Origin: Hydrotalea sp.
GTDB taxonomy: Bacteria; Bacteroidota; Bacteroidia; Chitinophagales; Chitinophagaceae
Reading direction: 5' to 3'
NCBI GenBank assembly: GCA_027364735.1
Contig: DAHXOT010000036.1
Coordinates: 17,378-81,377, forward strand
Length of the DNA stretch: 64,000 nt
The position numbers and the translations under genes are program-made. Numbering within the stretch: the stretch's first letter is position 1; the number at the start of each line of letters is the position of its first letter. Shown here piece by piece: positions 26,063 through 35,304 of this stretch. A model generated the notes under the pieces. It searched no databases. It was not told the DNA's origin and saw nothing but the letters and a program-made list of their open reading frames with translations.

Positions 26063-27367
26063 ATGAATTACAATATATATATAAAAAATAACATTAAAAT
26101 TGGTTTAATAAAAAGAACACTGGCTATTTTTTATGCACTAACATTATTATTACCGGCTTCTATAGTTAATGCCCAAAATCGATTATATATACAGGCTATT
26201 TTAGATTCTATTCAAATAAAAAATCCATCATTAAAAATGTATGATGCCGAAATACGTTCTTTAGATGAAGCAGCCAAAGGTGCTACAAGTTGGATGGCAC
26301 CTACTATTTCATCAGGATTTTTTATGGTGCCTTATGCACCTCGATATTGGAAAGCATCGGGAGGGCAGCCAGGAAATGGGCAATATGTTATAGGGGCAGA
26401 ACAAGTGATACCCAATCCAAAACGGTTAAATGCAGATTCGAAATACATGTCATCCATGTCTTCTGTTGAAAAAGAAAAAAAAGGTTATACACTTAATCAA
26501 TTATACGCCGAAGCAAAAAAGAATTATTACGAATGGATAATACTTAAAAAACAATTACTGATTTTGGATGATAATGAGAAGCGTTTAAATTATATGATTG
26601 AAAGTGCTGAAATACGATATAGAAATAACCTGGAAAAAGTGAATGCATACTACAAAGCTAAAGCAGCACTTGCTAATGTGCAAAACATGAGAGTTGTTTT
26701 GGAGAATGAAATAAAACAAAAAAAATATGCTATTAATACTTTAATGTACCGAGATAAAACAGTTGATTTTGATATTGATACAGCTTACACACTAAAAAAT
26801 TATCAGACTGTTATATTCGATACTGCACTTTTTGTAGCAAACAGAAGTGATATTAAAGCAATTGAAAAAGAAATAACTGTAAACGTATTAAAGCAAGAAA
26901 CAGAAAGAACCAGATTATTACCCGAATTTGGTGTTCGCTTTGAAAATGCCTATGGATGGGGACAACAACCACTTCAATTTTCTGCAATGGCTTCTGTTCG
27001 TTTACCAATGGCACGTTGGTCGGCTAAAATGAATAAGGCAAATATTGAAAGCCTGAAATGGAAAAACGAATCATTGCAACAACAAAAACAAATGATTTTA
27101 AATGAATCAACAGGCTCAGCGTATGGAATACGAACTGATATTTTGAATAAACAAAAACAGATTCAATTGTATGAAGAAAAAATTATTCCATCCTTACGCA
27201 AAAACTACGAAAGCTATCAACTATCGTATGAACAAAACACAGAAGACCTATTTCAATTATTTGATTCGTGGGAAACACTTAATATGACAGAGTTAGAATA
27301 CTTAAAACAATTGCAAGAACTATTGGCAATGCAAGTTGAATTAGAAAGAACATTGCAAATAAAATAA
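26063..27367 (+). CDS. TolC-family outer-membrane component of the metal pump (CusC-like)
   Basis: 434 residues with an N-terminal signal (TLLLPASIVNAQ at about 38; the start could be one of several Met codons). OEP features are YIQAILDSIQIKNPSLKMYDAEIRSLDEAAKGATSW, GAEQVIPNPKRLNADSKYM, RYRNNLEKVNAYYKAKAALANVQ and MASVRLPMARWSAKM. It would form the outer-membrane duct with the two adaptors and the CusA-like pump. Unlike CusC it has no lipobox. Its WMAPTISSGFFMVPYAPRYWKASGG loop is typical of the Bacteroidota metal-pump group. Confidence 0.85.
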   Translation: MNYNIYIKNNIKIGLIKRTLAIFYALTLLLPASIVNAQNRLYIQAILDSIQIKNPSLKMYDAEIRSLDEAAKGATSWMAPTISSGFFMVPYAPRYWKASGGQPGNGQYVIGAEQVIPNPKRLNADSKYMSSMSSVEKEKKGYTLNQLYAEAKKNYYEWIILKKQLLILDDNEKRLNYMIESAEIRYRNNLEKVNAYYKAKAALANVQNMRVVLENEIKQKKYAINTLMYRDKTVDFDIDTAYTLKNYQTVIFDTALFVANRSDIKAIEKEITVNVLKQETERTRLLPEFGVRFENAYGWGQQPLQFSAMASVRLPMARWSAKMNKANIESLKWKNESLQQQKQMILNESTGSAYGIRTDILNKQKQIQLYEEKIIPSLRKNYESYQLSYEQNTEDLFQLFDSWETLNMTELEYLKQLQELLAMQVELERTLQIK

Positions 27368-27446
27368 ATAATTTTAAAATGATACATGAAATGCACTATT
27401 GTGGATTATCATAGAATATCAATTGATTTAAAAGCTCATTTTAATT

Positions 27447-28811
27447 ATGAAAAAAAAGAAAATATTGCTCATTATATCCTCTATAGCAGCATTATTGGCT
27501 ATATCTACATGGATATACTTCAAAGTATGGGTTCCAAAATATCGTGCACATGTTGAGCATTCAAAGATGACTGATATGAGTAATATGGACATGGGTAACA
27601 TGCAAGATTCTTATACAAAAAAGAATACATCTGATTTGTATATCTGTCCTATGCATCCTAAACTTATTCATAATAAACCAGGTAACTGCCCAATTTGTGG
27701 AATGCACTTAGTAAAAATGGAAAGTGTAGCCAAAGAAATACAAGATACTACCGCATTAGCCAGTTTACTATTACCTACCAATCGTTTTGCAATTTCTGCC
27801 ATACCTGCTACAGCTCTTCAAAAGAATAATGAAAAAATAGAGATTAATGCACTTGGCTATACTGCTTACAATACAACCGAAGTTGGATCAATAGCATCTT
27901 GGATAAATGGCAGAATTGAGAAATTATATATACGTTATCGCTATCAGTTAGTAAAAAAAGGGCAAAAGATTATGGATATATACAGCCCCGACTTGCTTAC
28001 AGCTCAACAAAATCTTATCTTTTTACTAAAAACTGATCCTACTAACTACAATTTAATAAATGCAGCGAAAGAAAGGTTATTGCTACTTGGTTTCCCCGAA
28101 CAACAATTACAACAAGTAATTACTACTAAAACTGCACTGCTTACTGTTTCTGTTTATAGTCGTTATTCGGGTCATATTCACGAAGCATTTAATATGGATA
28201 ACAACAATGCCATACCAGTACCGGAAGCTCCTGCAATGAATGAGGCAAATTCATTAACCACACAAGAATTAAGCATAAAAGAAGGCATGTATGTACAAAG
28301 AGGACAAACTATTTTTAAAGTGTATAATCCAAATAAAATATGGGCCTTATTAAATATTTATCCTTCAGATCAACCTTTCATTCAAGTAGGTAATAAAGTA
28401 AGAATTGTACCCGAATCTAAATCCAATAAAGATTTTCGCGGATCTATCTATTTTATAGAACCATTCTTCAGACCTGGAAGTAAAACCATAACTGCAAGGG
28501 TAAATGTTGATAACAGCACATTGCAATTACCTATTGGTAGCCAATTACGAGCTACTATTTTCAGCAATTCAGTAGAAGCAGAATGGTTGCCTAAAGAAGC
28601 TGTGTTATCGCTTGGACTTAGTAAAGTAGTGTTTGTGAAAAAAAATAATGGATATAAAGCAAAAAAAGTAAGTACAGGAGTTAGTTATAAAAATCTGATT
28701 CAAATTACAGGAGGCATAACAGCTAAAGATTCTGTTGCTGCTAATGCACAATTTTTAATGGATAGTGAGAGTTTCATTAAAACAAGAAACAATAATAGTG
28801 ATAAAAAATAA
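27447..28811 (+). CDS. CusB-like periplasmic adaptor with N-terminal HMBD motif (first)
   Basis: 454 residues. An inner-membrane anchor (about 5-26) and a Met/His-rich linker (EHSKMTDMSNMDMGNMQ) lead to an HMBD motif (65-89, YICPMHPKLIHNKPGNCPICGMHL). The adaptor body follows: GRIEKLYIRYRYQLVKKGQKIMDIYSPDLLTAQQ, SRYSGHIHEAFN, EGMYVQRGQTIFKVYN and the barrel segment IYFIEPFFRPGSKTITARV. CusB adaptors bind Cu(I)/Ag(I) and switch the pump on. It is separated by 14 nt from a second, related adaptor, which is unusual. Confidence 0.86.
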   Translation: MKKKKILLIISSIAALLAISTWIYFKVWVPKYRAHVEHSKMTDMSNMDMGNMQDSYTKKNTSDLYICPMHPKLIHNKPGNCPICGMHLVKMESVAKEIQDTTALASLLLPTNRFAISAIPATALQKNNEKIEINALGYTAYNTTEVGSIASWINGRIEKLYIRYRYQLVKKGQKIMDIYSPDLLTAQQNLIFLLKTDPTNYNLINAAKERLLLLGFPEQQLQQVITTKTALLTVSVYSRYSGHIHEAFNMDNNNAIPVPEAPAMNEANSLTTQELSIKEGMYVQRGQTIFKVYNPNKIWALLNIYPSDQPFIQVGNKVRIVPESKSNKDFRGSIYFIEPFFRPGSKTITARVNVDNSTLQLPIGSQLRATIFSNSVEAEWLPKEAVLSLGLSKVVFVKKNNGYKAKKVSTGVSYKNLIQITGGITAKDSVAANAQFLMDSESFIKTRNNNSDKK

Positions 28812-28825
28812 TATACAATTTAGAA

Positions 28826-30040
28826 ATGAAAAAGTTATTTATCGCAATAGGGCTAATGCTTGTATTAATAGCCTGTAAAAACAATAATACTAAAAATACA
28901 GATCATGCAGCACACAATATGGTGATGAATGATATATATTATACTTGCTCAATGCACCCACAAGTGATGTTAGACAAACCAGGTAATTGCCCTATTTGCG
29001 GAATGAAATTGATAGAAGTAAAAAAAGGAGCAGAAGATAATAGTGAAGTAAAACTAACTGATGAACAAATAAAATTAGGCAATATAACAACCGACACCAT
29101 AAGAAATGAAGCTATTGGCGACCAAATAGTACTTACTGCAGCACTCAACATTGATCAACGTAAAATCAATGCAGTAAGTGCCAGAGTAATGGGAAGAATT
29201 GAGCGGTTATATTTTAAAAACTTAGGTGATTATGTAAAAAAAGGAGATAAATTATTCGATATATATAGCGAGGAACTGAATGATGCAAAGCAAGAATATT
29301 TATTAGCACTATATAAACAAAAAACAATTGATACTTCACTTATTAATTTTAGTACAATTATAAAATCTGCAAAAAACAAACTTCTATTATGGGGATTATC
29401 CGAAAATCAAATAAAAGAAATAGCTGTCCAAAAAAGCACAACACGTATTACAACTTTTTATAGCCCTACATCAGGTTATATTACAACTTTAGATATAAAA
29501 GAAGGAGAATATGTTCAAGAAGGAGGCACCATAGTTCGTTTATCAGATTTATCAACACTTTGGGCAGAAGCACAAGTATATTCCTCACAATTATCGCAAA
29601 TAGCAATGAATGCTACTGCCAACATTCAATTCCCCGATTTACCGGGGAAAGAAGTAAATGGAACCATTGAGTTTGTAAATCCTGAAATTAATCCGCAAAC
29701 ACGTATTACTTTATTACGTGTTACTATACCTAATACACAAAATTTATTAAAACCGGGGATGCCTGCTTATGTTATTTTAAAAGAGAAAAAAGTATCTACG
29801 CTAACATTACCCTCAGATGCAGTACTCCGCTCTAAAACAGGAACATCTGTTTGGATACAAACACCCAATCATGCCTTTAAAAATCGCATGGTTGAAGTAG
29901 GTGTGCAAGATGGTGAAAGAATTCAAATAAAATCTGGACTTCATGCAGGAGATGTTGTAGTTATTACAGGTGCATACTTAATAAATAGTGAGTTTATTTT
30001 TAAGAAAGGAGCTAATCCAATGGCTGGTATGAAAATGTAA
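28826..30040 (+). CDS. CusB-like adaptor lipoprotein with HMBD motif (second)
   Basis: 404 residues with a lipobox (LIAC, Cys17). One HMBD motif (39-63, YTCSMHPQVMLDKPGNCPICGMKL) is followed by the adaptor core: SARVMGRIERLYFKNLGDYVKKGDKLFDIYSEELNDAKQEY, STTRITTFYSPTSGYITTLDIKEGEYVQEGGTIVRLSDLSTLWAEAQVY, the beta barrel (IEFVNPEINPQTRITLLRVTIPN) and a C-terminal membrane-proximal domain ending in the Met-rich GANPMAGMKM. Its lipid anchor and the first adaptor's membrane helix suggest the two are non-identical parts of one ring around the pump; this is inference. Confidence 0.88.
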   Translation: MKKLFIAIGLMLVLIACKNNNTKNTDHAAHNMVMNDIYYTCSMHPQVMLDKPGNCPICGMKLIEVKKGAEDNSEVKLTDEQIKLGNITTDTIRNEAIGDQIVLTAALNIDQRKINAVSARVMGRIERLYFKNLGDYVKKGDKLFDIYSEELNDAKQEYLLALYKQKTIDTSLINFSTIIKSAKNKLLLWGLSENQIKEIAVQKSTTRITTFYSPTSGYITTLDIKEGEYVQEGGTIVRLSDLSTLWAEAQVYSSQLSQIAMNATANIQFPDLPGKEVNGTIEFVNPEINPQTRITLLRVTIPNTQNLLKPGMPAYVILKEKKVSTLTLPSDAVLRSKTGTSVWIQTPNHAFKNRMVEVGVQDGERIQIKSGLHAGDVVVITGAYLINSEFIFKKGANPMAGMKM

Positions 30041-30202
30041 CTTTATAATTTTTTTTATGTAAAAAAAGGTTGTTTTTGAAAGATTAACAATATACATTCA
30101 ATGGAAATGACGAATATCATTTTTCAGGTATTAATTGGCGATTAGTTTTGTTTTGTTGTTGTGATAACATTAAGTTATTGCTCCTTTTGAAGTTATTCAC
30201 AA

Positions 30203-30610
30203 ATGAAAAACATTTTAATTACCATAATAGCATTATTACACATTACCTATTCAATAGGTATCAATGTACATAAGCATTATTGCATGGGTAAACTTGTGAA
30301 GTACGAATTATTTACCAATAGCTCAATTACATGCAGTATTTGTGGCATGAAGCAAGAAACTACTAAACCTTCTAAAAAAGGTTGCTGCAAAGATGAACAA
30401 ACACTAGTTAAATTACAGAATGACCAGAGAACTCCCGATAAACTATCTATAGCCAAAATAAATTTTTCTTCAGTAGATTTTTTGACAATATTCGAAACTA
30501 AAAATAATATTTCACTTGTTTCAAAAAGAATAGGTTCTCATTATTACACGCATCACTTTCGAGATTCCAGAATCCCTGTATATCTCTCTAATTGCGTTTT
30601 CCGCATTTAA
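30203..30610 (+). CDS. HYC_CC_PP family protein (second copy)
   Basis: 135 residues. The start (MKNILITIIALLHITYSIGINVHKHYCMGKL) parallels the first copy at 19981, with HYC at 25-27; a CSICGM follows, then GCCKDE (Cys61-Cys62). The PP element is less clear: PV in SRIPVYLSNCVFRI aligns with the C-terminal NCTFLI end of the first copy. It lies 162 nt after the second adaptor and has its own spacing, so it may be transcribed separately. The gap before it (30041-30202) holds only T- and A-rich sequence. Confidence 0.82.
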   Translation: MKNILITIIALLHITYSIGINVHKHYCMGKLVKYELFTNSSITCSICGMKQETTKPSKKGCCKDEQTLVKLQNDQRTPDKLSIAKINFSSVDFLTIFETKNNISLVSKRIGSHYYTHHFRDSRIPVYLSNCVFRI

Positions 30611-30638
30611 ATCTCTATAATACTTTTTTACTTGTGTA

Positions 30639-30660
30639 GTGTAGCAATTTGTTGCTACAC
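30639..30660 (+). terminator. Hairpin closing the metal cluster
   Basis: GTGTAGCAA and TTGCTACAC pair perfectly around a TTTG loop, 29 nt after the second HYC_CC_PP stop; an outer GTAG/CTAC can lengthen the structure. A weak ATTTTATTTATT tract follows. The rest of the gap to 30838 shows no gene. Confidence 0.6.
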
Positions 30661-30838
30661 ACCCACTACAATTTTATTTATTGCCAGCCAATACGCAAGC
30701 TTTAAATAAAATAATACAATACTTATCACTTGGTTTTTTAAAAGAGCACTTCATAATAAGGTTGGTTGCACATAAAGCAATAACAGTTCTATTATGCATA
30801 GTAATATTTTGTCATTTGCATAACATAAAATAAAACTT

Positions 30839-31756
30839 ATGACCACTCAGAATAAGGACAACAATCGAAGGAATTTTCTTAAATCTTCGGCTACTGCTAT
30901 TGCCACCGGATTAGTTGGTGGCTCAATTATTAATTCATTTGTTTCTTGTAAAGACAAGAATAAGACGGAAGGAGAGAAAATGAATGTATTAACACATGAC
31001 GGCAAATTAGTAGCAATTGATAAATCGCAAATGGCCAACTTCAAACCTCATATATCTGATGAGGATGTGCGTAAAGGCATTCCGGGTAAAAAATTTGTGA
31101 TGGTTATTGATCTTGCCAAATGTGATGGTTGCGGAAAGTGTACCAAAGCTTGTAACAAAATGCATTATTTACCAACTAATAAAGCATGGTTATCGGTTGT
31201 TGATATGCAAGATTCTTCAGAAACAGCCCCTTACTATTTTCCAAAACCTTGTATGCATTGCGATAATCCACCTTGTACAAAAGTTTGTCCTGTAGGTGCC
31301 ACATTTAAACGTGAAGATGGCATTGTTGCAATTGATAATACTCGATGTGTTGGCTGCAGATTTTGTATGGCAGCTTGCCCTTATTCTGTTCGCTTATTTA
31401 ATTGGTTAGAGCCCGAGAAACCTAATATCGTAGAAACAACTCCAGCAGCAGAACATGTATTTCAAAGTAAAAAAGGCTGTGTAGAAAAATGCGATTTCTG
31501 TCCACACATGGCAAGAGAAGGAAAATTACCTGCTTGTGTAACAGGATGCCCAATGAATGCAATTTGGTTTGGTGATGCCAACGAAGATGCAGTTACCTGT
31601 TACGATGGAACAACTACCAAACTATCACAATTATTACAAGATGGTGCAGCCTATCGGTTTATGGAAGAATTAGGTACAGAGCCAAGTGTATATTATTTGC
31701 CGCCAACTAACCGTAGTTACGATGCAAAAGAAATTAAAATAGAAAATGCCGAATAA
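30839..31756 (+). CDS. Tat-targeted ferredoxin-like protein with four [4Fe-4S] sites (NrfC/HybA/PsrB type)
   Basis: 305 residues. A twin-arginine motif (Arg10-Arg11 in NRRNFLKSS) and a lipobox-like end (FVSC, Cys37) indicate Tat export as a possible lipoprotein. Four Cys sets follow: 95/98/101/105 (CDGCGKCTKAC), 138/141/146/150 (CMHCDNPPCTKVC), 170/173/176/180 (CVGCRFCMAAC) and 214/218/221/233/237 (CVEKCDFC...CVTGC). In known complexes this subunit carries electrons between NrfD and a catalytic partner. The Tat genes tatA and tatC are in this same window. No molybdopterin or hydrogenase catalytic subunit lies beside it. Confidence 0.9.
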   Translation: MTTQNKDNNRRNFLKSSATAIATGLVGGSIINSFVSCKDKNKTEGEKMNVLTHDGKLVAIDKSQMANFKPHISDEDVRKGIPGKKFVMVIDLAKCDGCGKCTKACNKMHYLPTNKAWLSVVDMQDSSETAPYYFPKPCMHCDNPPCTKVCPVGATFKREDGIVAIDNTRCVGCRFCMAACPYSVRLFNWLEPEKPNIVETTPAAEHVFQSKKGCVEKCDFCPHMAREGKLPACVTGCPMNAIWFGDANEDAVTCYDGTTTKLSQLLQDGAAYRFMEELGTEPSVYYLPPTNRSYDAKEIKIENAE

Positions 31757-31776
31757 AAAAACTAAAGAAATTCATT

Positions 31777-33156
31777 ATGGAAAAGATAGATCAAGAAATA
31801 AAAAATAAAATTCAGGATGAATTATTAGCTACTGTTGGCAAACGCTATCGCCAAGAAACATTTTGGGTAATATTTCTTTCAATTATTTGTATTGGCGGTA
31901 CAGTTGCATGGATTTTTCAGCTTAAAAAAGGATTGGGAGTTACAGCCATGAGAGATTATGTTTCTTGGGGTTTGTACATTTCATTATTATTCTTTTTTGT
32001 TGGAATTAGCTTAATTGGTGCATTAGTATCCTGTGTGTTACGTTTATCTGGTGCAAAATGGCGTTATCCACTTATCCGTATTGCAGAAGCTGTAACACTT
32101 TCGGCAATATTTTTTGCAGGATTTATGCCTGTTTTAGATATGGGTCGCCCAGAACGTTTGTACTACTTAATTACACATGGCCGAATTCAATCACCCATAT
32201 TGTGGGATGTAATGGCAATTGCAACCTACTTTTTTGGTAGCGTAATTTATTTCTACTTACCGCTTATTCCCGATTTGGCAACTATGCGTGATAAACTTAC
32301 CGATGCTCCTAAATGGAGAAGAACTCTATGGAAATGGTTAGCCATGAATTGGACGGATTCTCTTATACAAAGAAAACTTTTAAAAAAGGGGATGTTTATT
32401 TTGTGTATAGTTATTTTACCGGTAGCCATATCGGTTCATACGATAAGTGCATGGCTAATTGCTTTTACGCTACGCCCGGGCTGGAACTCCACCATCATGG
32501 GGCCTTACTTTGTTTTTGGTGCTCTAATGGCAGGTGCTGCTATTATGATATTAATAATAGCAAAACTACGTATTGGATATAGATTAGAAAAATATCTTAC
32601 TGCTGTACATTTTAATCATTTAGGTAAAATATTATTGGCATTAACTGCTTTTTATTTATACCTAAATATTAATAAATATGGTGTACCTGCTTATAAAATG
32701 GCGAAGGATGAAAAGCCGGTATTAGAAGACTTATTTTTTGGAAATAATTCAATTCTTTTCTGGTTTACACAAATTGTAGGGATAGTTATTCCAATTATTA
32801 TACTTTCTATTAAAAAACTAAGAAATACTATACGTTGGGTGGTAACATCTTCCATATTGGTATTACTGGGTGCATTAATTAATAGGTATTTAATAGTTGT
32901 GCCCAGCATGTTGCATCCATTTGTACCTATTAGGCATGCACAGCCCGGTTTCGCTACTTATTATCCTACACTAACAGAATGGACAATCACTGCATCGTCA
33001 TTAGCAGGTTTTCTATTACTTACTATTCTTCTATTTAAACCATTTCCGGTAATAACTATATGGGAAGTAACAGAAGAATTAGAAAAACAAGGTGAAAAAC
33101 CAATTGGAGTTGAAAATATTTTAACCACTCAAAATTCAGCTTATCATGCGAGTTAA
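31777..33156 (+). CDS. NrfD/PsrC-type quinone-interacting membrane subunit
   Basis: 459 residues with about nine hydrophobic segments (for example YISLLFFFVGISLIGALVSCVL, AVTLSAIFFAGFMPVLDMG, FILCIVILPVAISVHTISAWLIAF, FVFGALMAGAAIMILII and ASSLAGFLLLTILLF). The conserved DMGRPERLYYLITHGRIQSPILWDV and HTISAWLIAFTLRPGWN match NrfD/PsrC and the related Act subunits. These proteins exchange electrons between menaquinol and the ferredoxin subunit. It follows that subunit by 20 nt and overlaps the next gene by 11 nt. Confidence 0.9.
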   Translation: MEKIDQEIKNKIQDELLATVGKRYRQETFWVIFLSIICIGGTVAWIFQLKKGLGVTAMRDYVSWGLYISLLFFFVGISLIGALVSCVLRLSGAKWRYPLIRIAEAVTLSAIFFAGFMPVLDMGRPERLYYLITHGRIQSPILWDVMAIATYFFGSVIYFYLPLIPDLATMRDKLTDAPKWRRTLWKWLAMNWTDSLIQRKLLKKGMFILCIVILPVAISVHTISAWLIAFTLRPGWNSTIMGPYFVFGALMAGAAIMILIIAKLRIGYRLEKYLTAVHFNHLGKILLALTAFYLYLNINKYGVPAYKMAKDEKPVLEDLFFGNNSILFWFTQIVGIVIPIIILSIKKLRNTIRWVVTSSILVLLGALINRYLIVVPSMLHPFVPIRHAQPGFATYYPTLTEWTITASSLAGFLLLTILLFKPFPVITIWEVTEELEKQGEKPIGVENILTTQNSAYHAS

Positions 33157-33703
33157 TCAAAAACATACCATCATTCTATTTCTTTTCTTTTTGGCAAATA
33201 CTACACTGTTTGCTCAAGACGAAAAAATAAGCGGAAATATTGTTTTGCAAATGGGAGCAAATGACACTATGCACGTTGTAACAGCTACGCTAACCAATAT
33301 TGCAACAAAACAACCGGTTAAAGCAGTTCAACTTACATTTTATGTTCAACGAACATTTGGGTTAATGAAAGTAGCAGATGGAACTACCGATACTACAGGT
33401 ATTACATCGGCAGAATTTCCTTTAACAATACCACCGGGAGACCCATCAGGTAAAATAACCGTTGTTGCAAAAGTAGAAAATAGTGATGTAGTGAATGATA
33501 CATCATTTAGTACACTCGCAACATCAAAAATTCCTTACCAACAGTCAAAAAAAATAGCGGCTTCAATAGCGGGTAGTAATGCTCCTTTATGGTTAATCAT
33601 TGCATTTACTTTAACTGTAGGTACAGTGTGGCTATTTTTTGCATACGTATTGTATTTAGTTTATCTCATTAAAAAAAGTGCTGTAAAATCTATTCACAAC
33701 TAA
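33146..33703 (+). CDS. Secreted membrane-anchored protein of unknown function in the NrfD unit
   Basis: 185 residues. A signal peptide ends TTLFAQ (about 24). A beta-rich, immunoglobulin-like domain follows (IVLQMGANDTMHVVTATLTNIATKQPVKAVQLTFYVQRTFG, LTIPPGDPSGKITVVAKVENS), and a single C-terminal helix (about 148-172, PLWLIIAFTLTVGTVWLFFAYVLYLVYLI) anchors it with a short basic cytosolic tail. Its start lies inside the end of nrfD, so the two are probably translated together. I do not recognise a family. It could scaffold cytochromes at the membrane. Confidence 0.65.
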   Translation: MRVNQKHTIILFLFFLANTTLFAQDEKISGNIVLQMGANDTMHVVTATLTNIATKQPVKAVQLTFYVQRTFGLMKVADGTTDTTGITSAEFPLTIPPGDPSGKITVVAKVENSDVVNDTSFSTLATSKIPYQQSKKIAASIAGSNAPLWLIIAFTLTVGTVWLFFAYVLYLVYLIKKSAVKSIHN

Positions 33704-33715
33704 AAAATAAAAAAA

Positions 33716-34123
33716 ATGGAACAGTTAAAACTCAACAAAAAAGCATTTACAATAGTATTTGCTGTATTCTCGATTCTCACCCTTTCTTCGTTTTTAATTC
33801 AGCAACCATGGAAAGCACCTGCTTCGGCCGATAGTAAAAAAAGTGCAGTAGCTTCTGATGCTTCTACCATTGCAGCAGGTAAAGAATTATATATTAAACA
33901 TTGCCAATCTTGTCATGGTAAAAAAGGGAAAGGTGATGGTCCTTCTTCAAAAGATTTAGATATACCTGCAGGAGATTTTACAAAAGCATCCACTCAAAGC
34001 CAAAGTGATGGTGCACTTAATTGGAAAATAACCGAAGGAAGAAAACCAATGCCATCTTTTAAAAAGAAATTAAATGAAACTCAAGTATGGCAAGTAATTG
34101 CATTTATGAGAACGCTTAAATAA
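33716..34123 (+). CDS. Monoheme c-type cytochrome
   Basis: 135 residues. An N-terminal helix (about 10-28) serves as anchor or signal. The heme motif is HCQSCHGKKGKGDG with Cys63, Cys66 and His67; the likely distal ligand is Met112 in GRKPMPSFKKKL, followed by VWQVIAFMRTL, the typical C-terminal helix of class I cytochromes c. It would shuttle electrons in the periplasm for the NrfD complex. It sits 12 nt after the unknown membrane protein and 7 nt before the porin-like gene. Confidence 0.9.
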   Translation: MEQLKLNKKAFTIVFAVFSILTLSSFLIQQPWKAPASADSKKSAVASDASTIAAGKELYIKHCQSCHGKKGKGDGPSSKDLDIPAGDFTKASTQSQSDGALNWKITEGRKPMPSFKKKLNETQVWQVIAFMRTLK

Positions 34124-34130
34124 ACTATTT

Positions 34131-35294
34131 ATGAAAAAGAAATTGATACTTTTTTCTGCAATAACACTATTGCTTCAACTATCGCTTTTTGCGCAACAGT
34201 ATAACGAACAATTTATAGATAGCTTGGTGCAAAGTATTTCTCAAGCACAAGTAGCCAAGGGCACTAAATTCCTTTTAACAGGATATGTAACATCAACCGC
34301 AGAATTTACAAAAACAAAATCTTCACTTTCTGCAGTAGGATTTACGCCAATCTTATTATGGAAACCACATGACAGAATACTGGTAGAAACAGAGTTTGAG
34401 ACAGGCTTTACAGGAAATTCAACCAACATTGAATTAGGTTATGCCGATGTTTCATTTTATGTGAATAAGTATTTAAGTATAAGAGCAGGTAAGTTCTTAT
34501 CACCGTTTGGAATTTTCCAAGATAGATTACATCCTTCATGGATTAATAAACTTCCAACATCCCCATTAGGTACAGGAGAAGATCAATATGGAGTTGGCCC
34601 AGTTTCCGAAACCGGACTAAATTTTAAAGGTGGTGCTCAACTTGGTGAATCTAAAATTAATTATAGCTTTTATGTAAGTAATAATGCACAACTAATTACC
34701 GATCCATCTAATGCAATTGCAGAGGGAACATTAAGCTATGGTAATGTAGATGTACAAAGTAAAAAATTAACTGTTGGTGGTCGTTTAGGATTTTTACCAT
34801 TTTCTAACTCAACATTAGAATTGGGCGTTTCATATAGAAATGGTTATGTTGGCGATACAAGTGCTGCTTATCAAAACGTTAATGCAAAACTATATGCCTT
34901 CGATTTGTCGTACGATAACCAGTTAGATTTTTTAAAGGGAGATGTTGATATAAAAGCTCAATACAATAAATCCGATGTTAGCAATGCTTGGTATATTGAT
35001 CCAAGTAATCCTACAAGTGGTAATTTATATACCTATAACAATTCACGTAGCTCCTATTTTTTACAAGCAGCATATACCCCTTCTATGTTTCCTGGCAAAT
35101 TTCTTAAAAAAACCCAATTGATTTTTCGATATGCTGGCTTTACGCCACCTACCAATGCAATTGGCTTAACCCAAATAAAACAATATACGTATGGTATAGA
35201 TTATTGGTTTAACTGGCGTACTGCATTAAAATTTGCTTATCAAAGCCAGAAAGATAATAATGTATTTTTTGTTCAACTTGCCGTAGGCTTTTAA
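34131..35294 (+). CDS. Porin-like outer-membrane protein
   Basis: 387 residues with a signal peptide ending LSLFAQ. The body is beta-strand rich (LVETEFETGFTGNSTNIELGYADVSFYVNKYLSIRAGKFLSPFG, GLNFKGGAQLGESKINYSFYVSN, LTVGGRLGFLPFSNSTLELGVSYRNGY) and ends in YQSQKDNNVFFVQLAVGF with a terminal Phe, as expected for BAM substrates. It resembles phosphate-selective or generic porin families used with respiratory genes. Its position between two cytochrome genes suggests a role in passing electrons or a substrate across the outer membrane; this is inference. Confidence 0.78.
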   Translation: MKKKLILFSAITLLLQLSLFAQQYNEQFIDSLVQSISQAQVAKGTKFLLTGYVTSTAEFTKTKSSLSAVGFTPILLWKPHDRILVETEFETGFTGNSTNIELGYADVSFYVNKYLSIRAGKFLSPFGIFQDRLHPSWINKLPTSPLGTGEDQYGVGPVSETGLNFKGGAQLGESKINYSFYVSNNAQLITDPSNAIAEGTLSYGNVDVQSKKLTVGGRLGFLPFSNSTLELGVSYRNGYVGDTSAAYQNVNAKLYAFDLSYDNQLDFLKGDVDIKAQYNKSDVSNAWYIDPSNPTSGNLYTYNNSRSSYFLQAAYTPSMFPGKFLKKTQLIFRYAGFTPPTNAIGLTQIKQYTYGIDYWFNWRTALKFAYQSQKDNNVFFVQLAVGF

Positions 35295-35304
35295 AACTAT
35301 TTAT

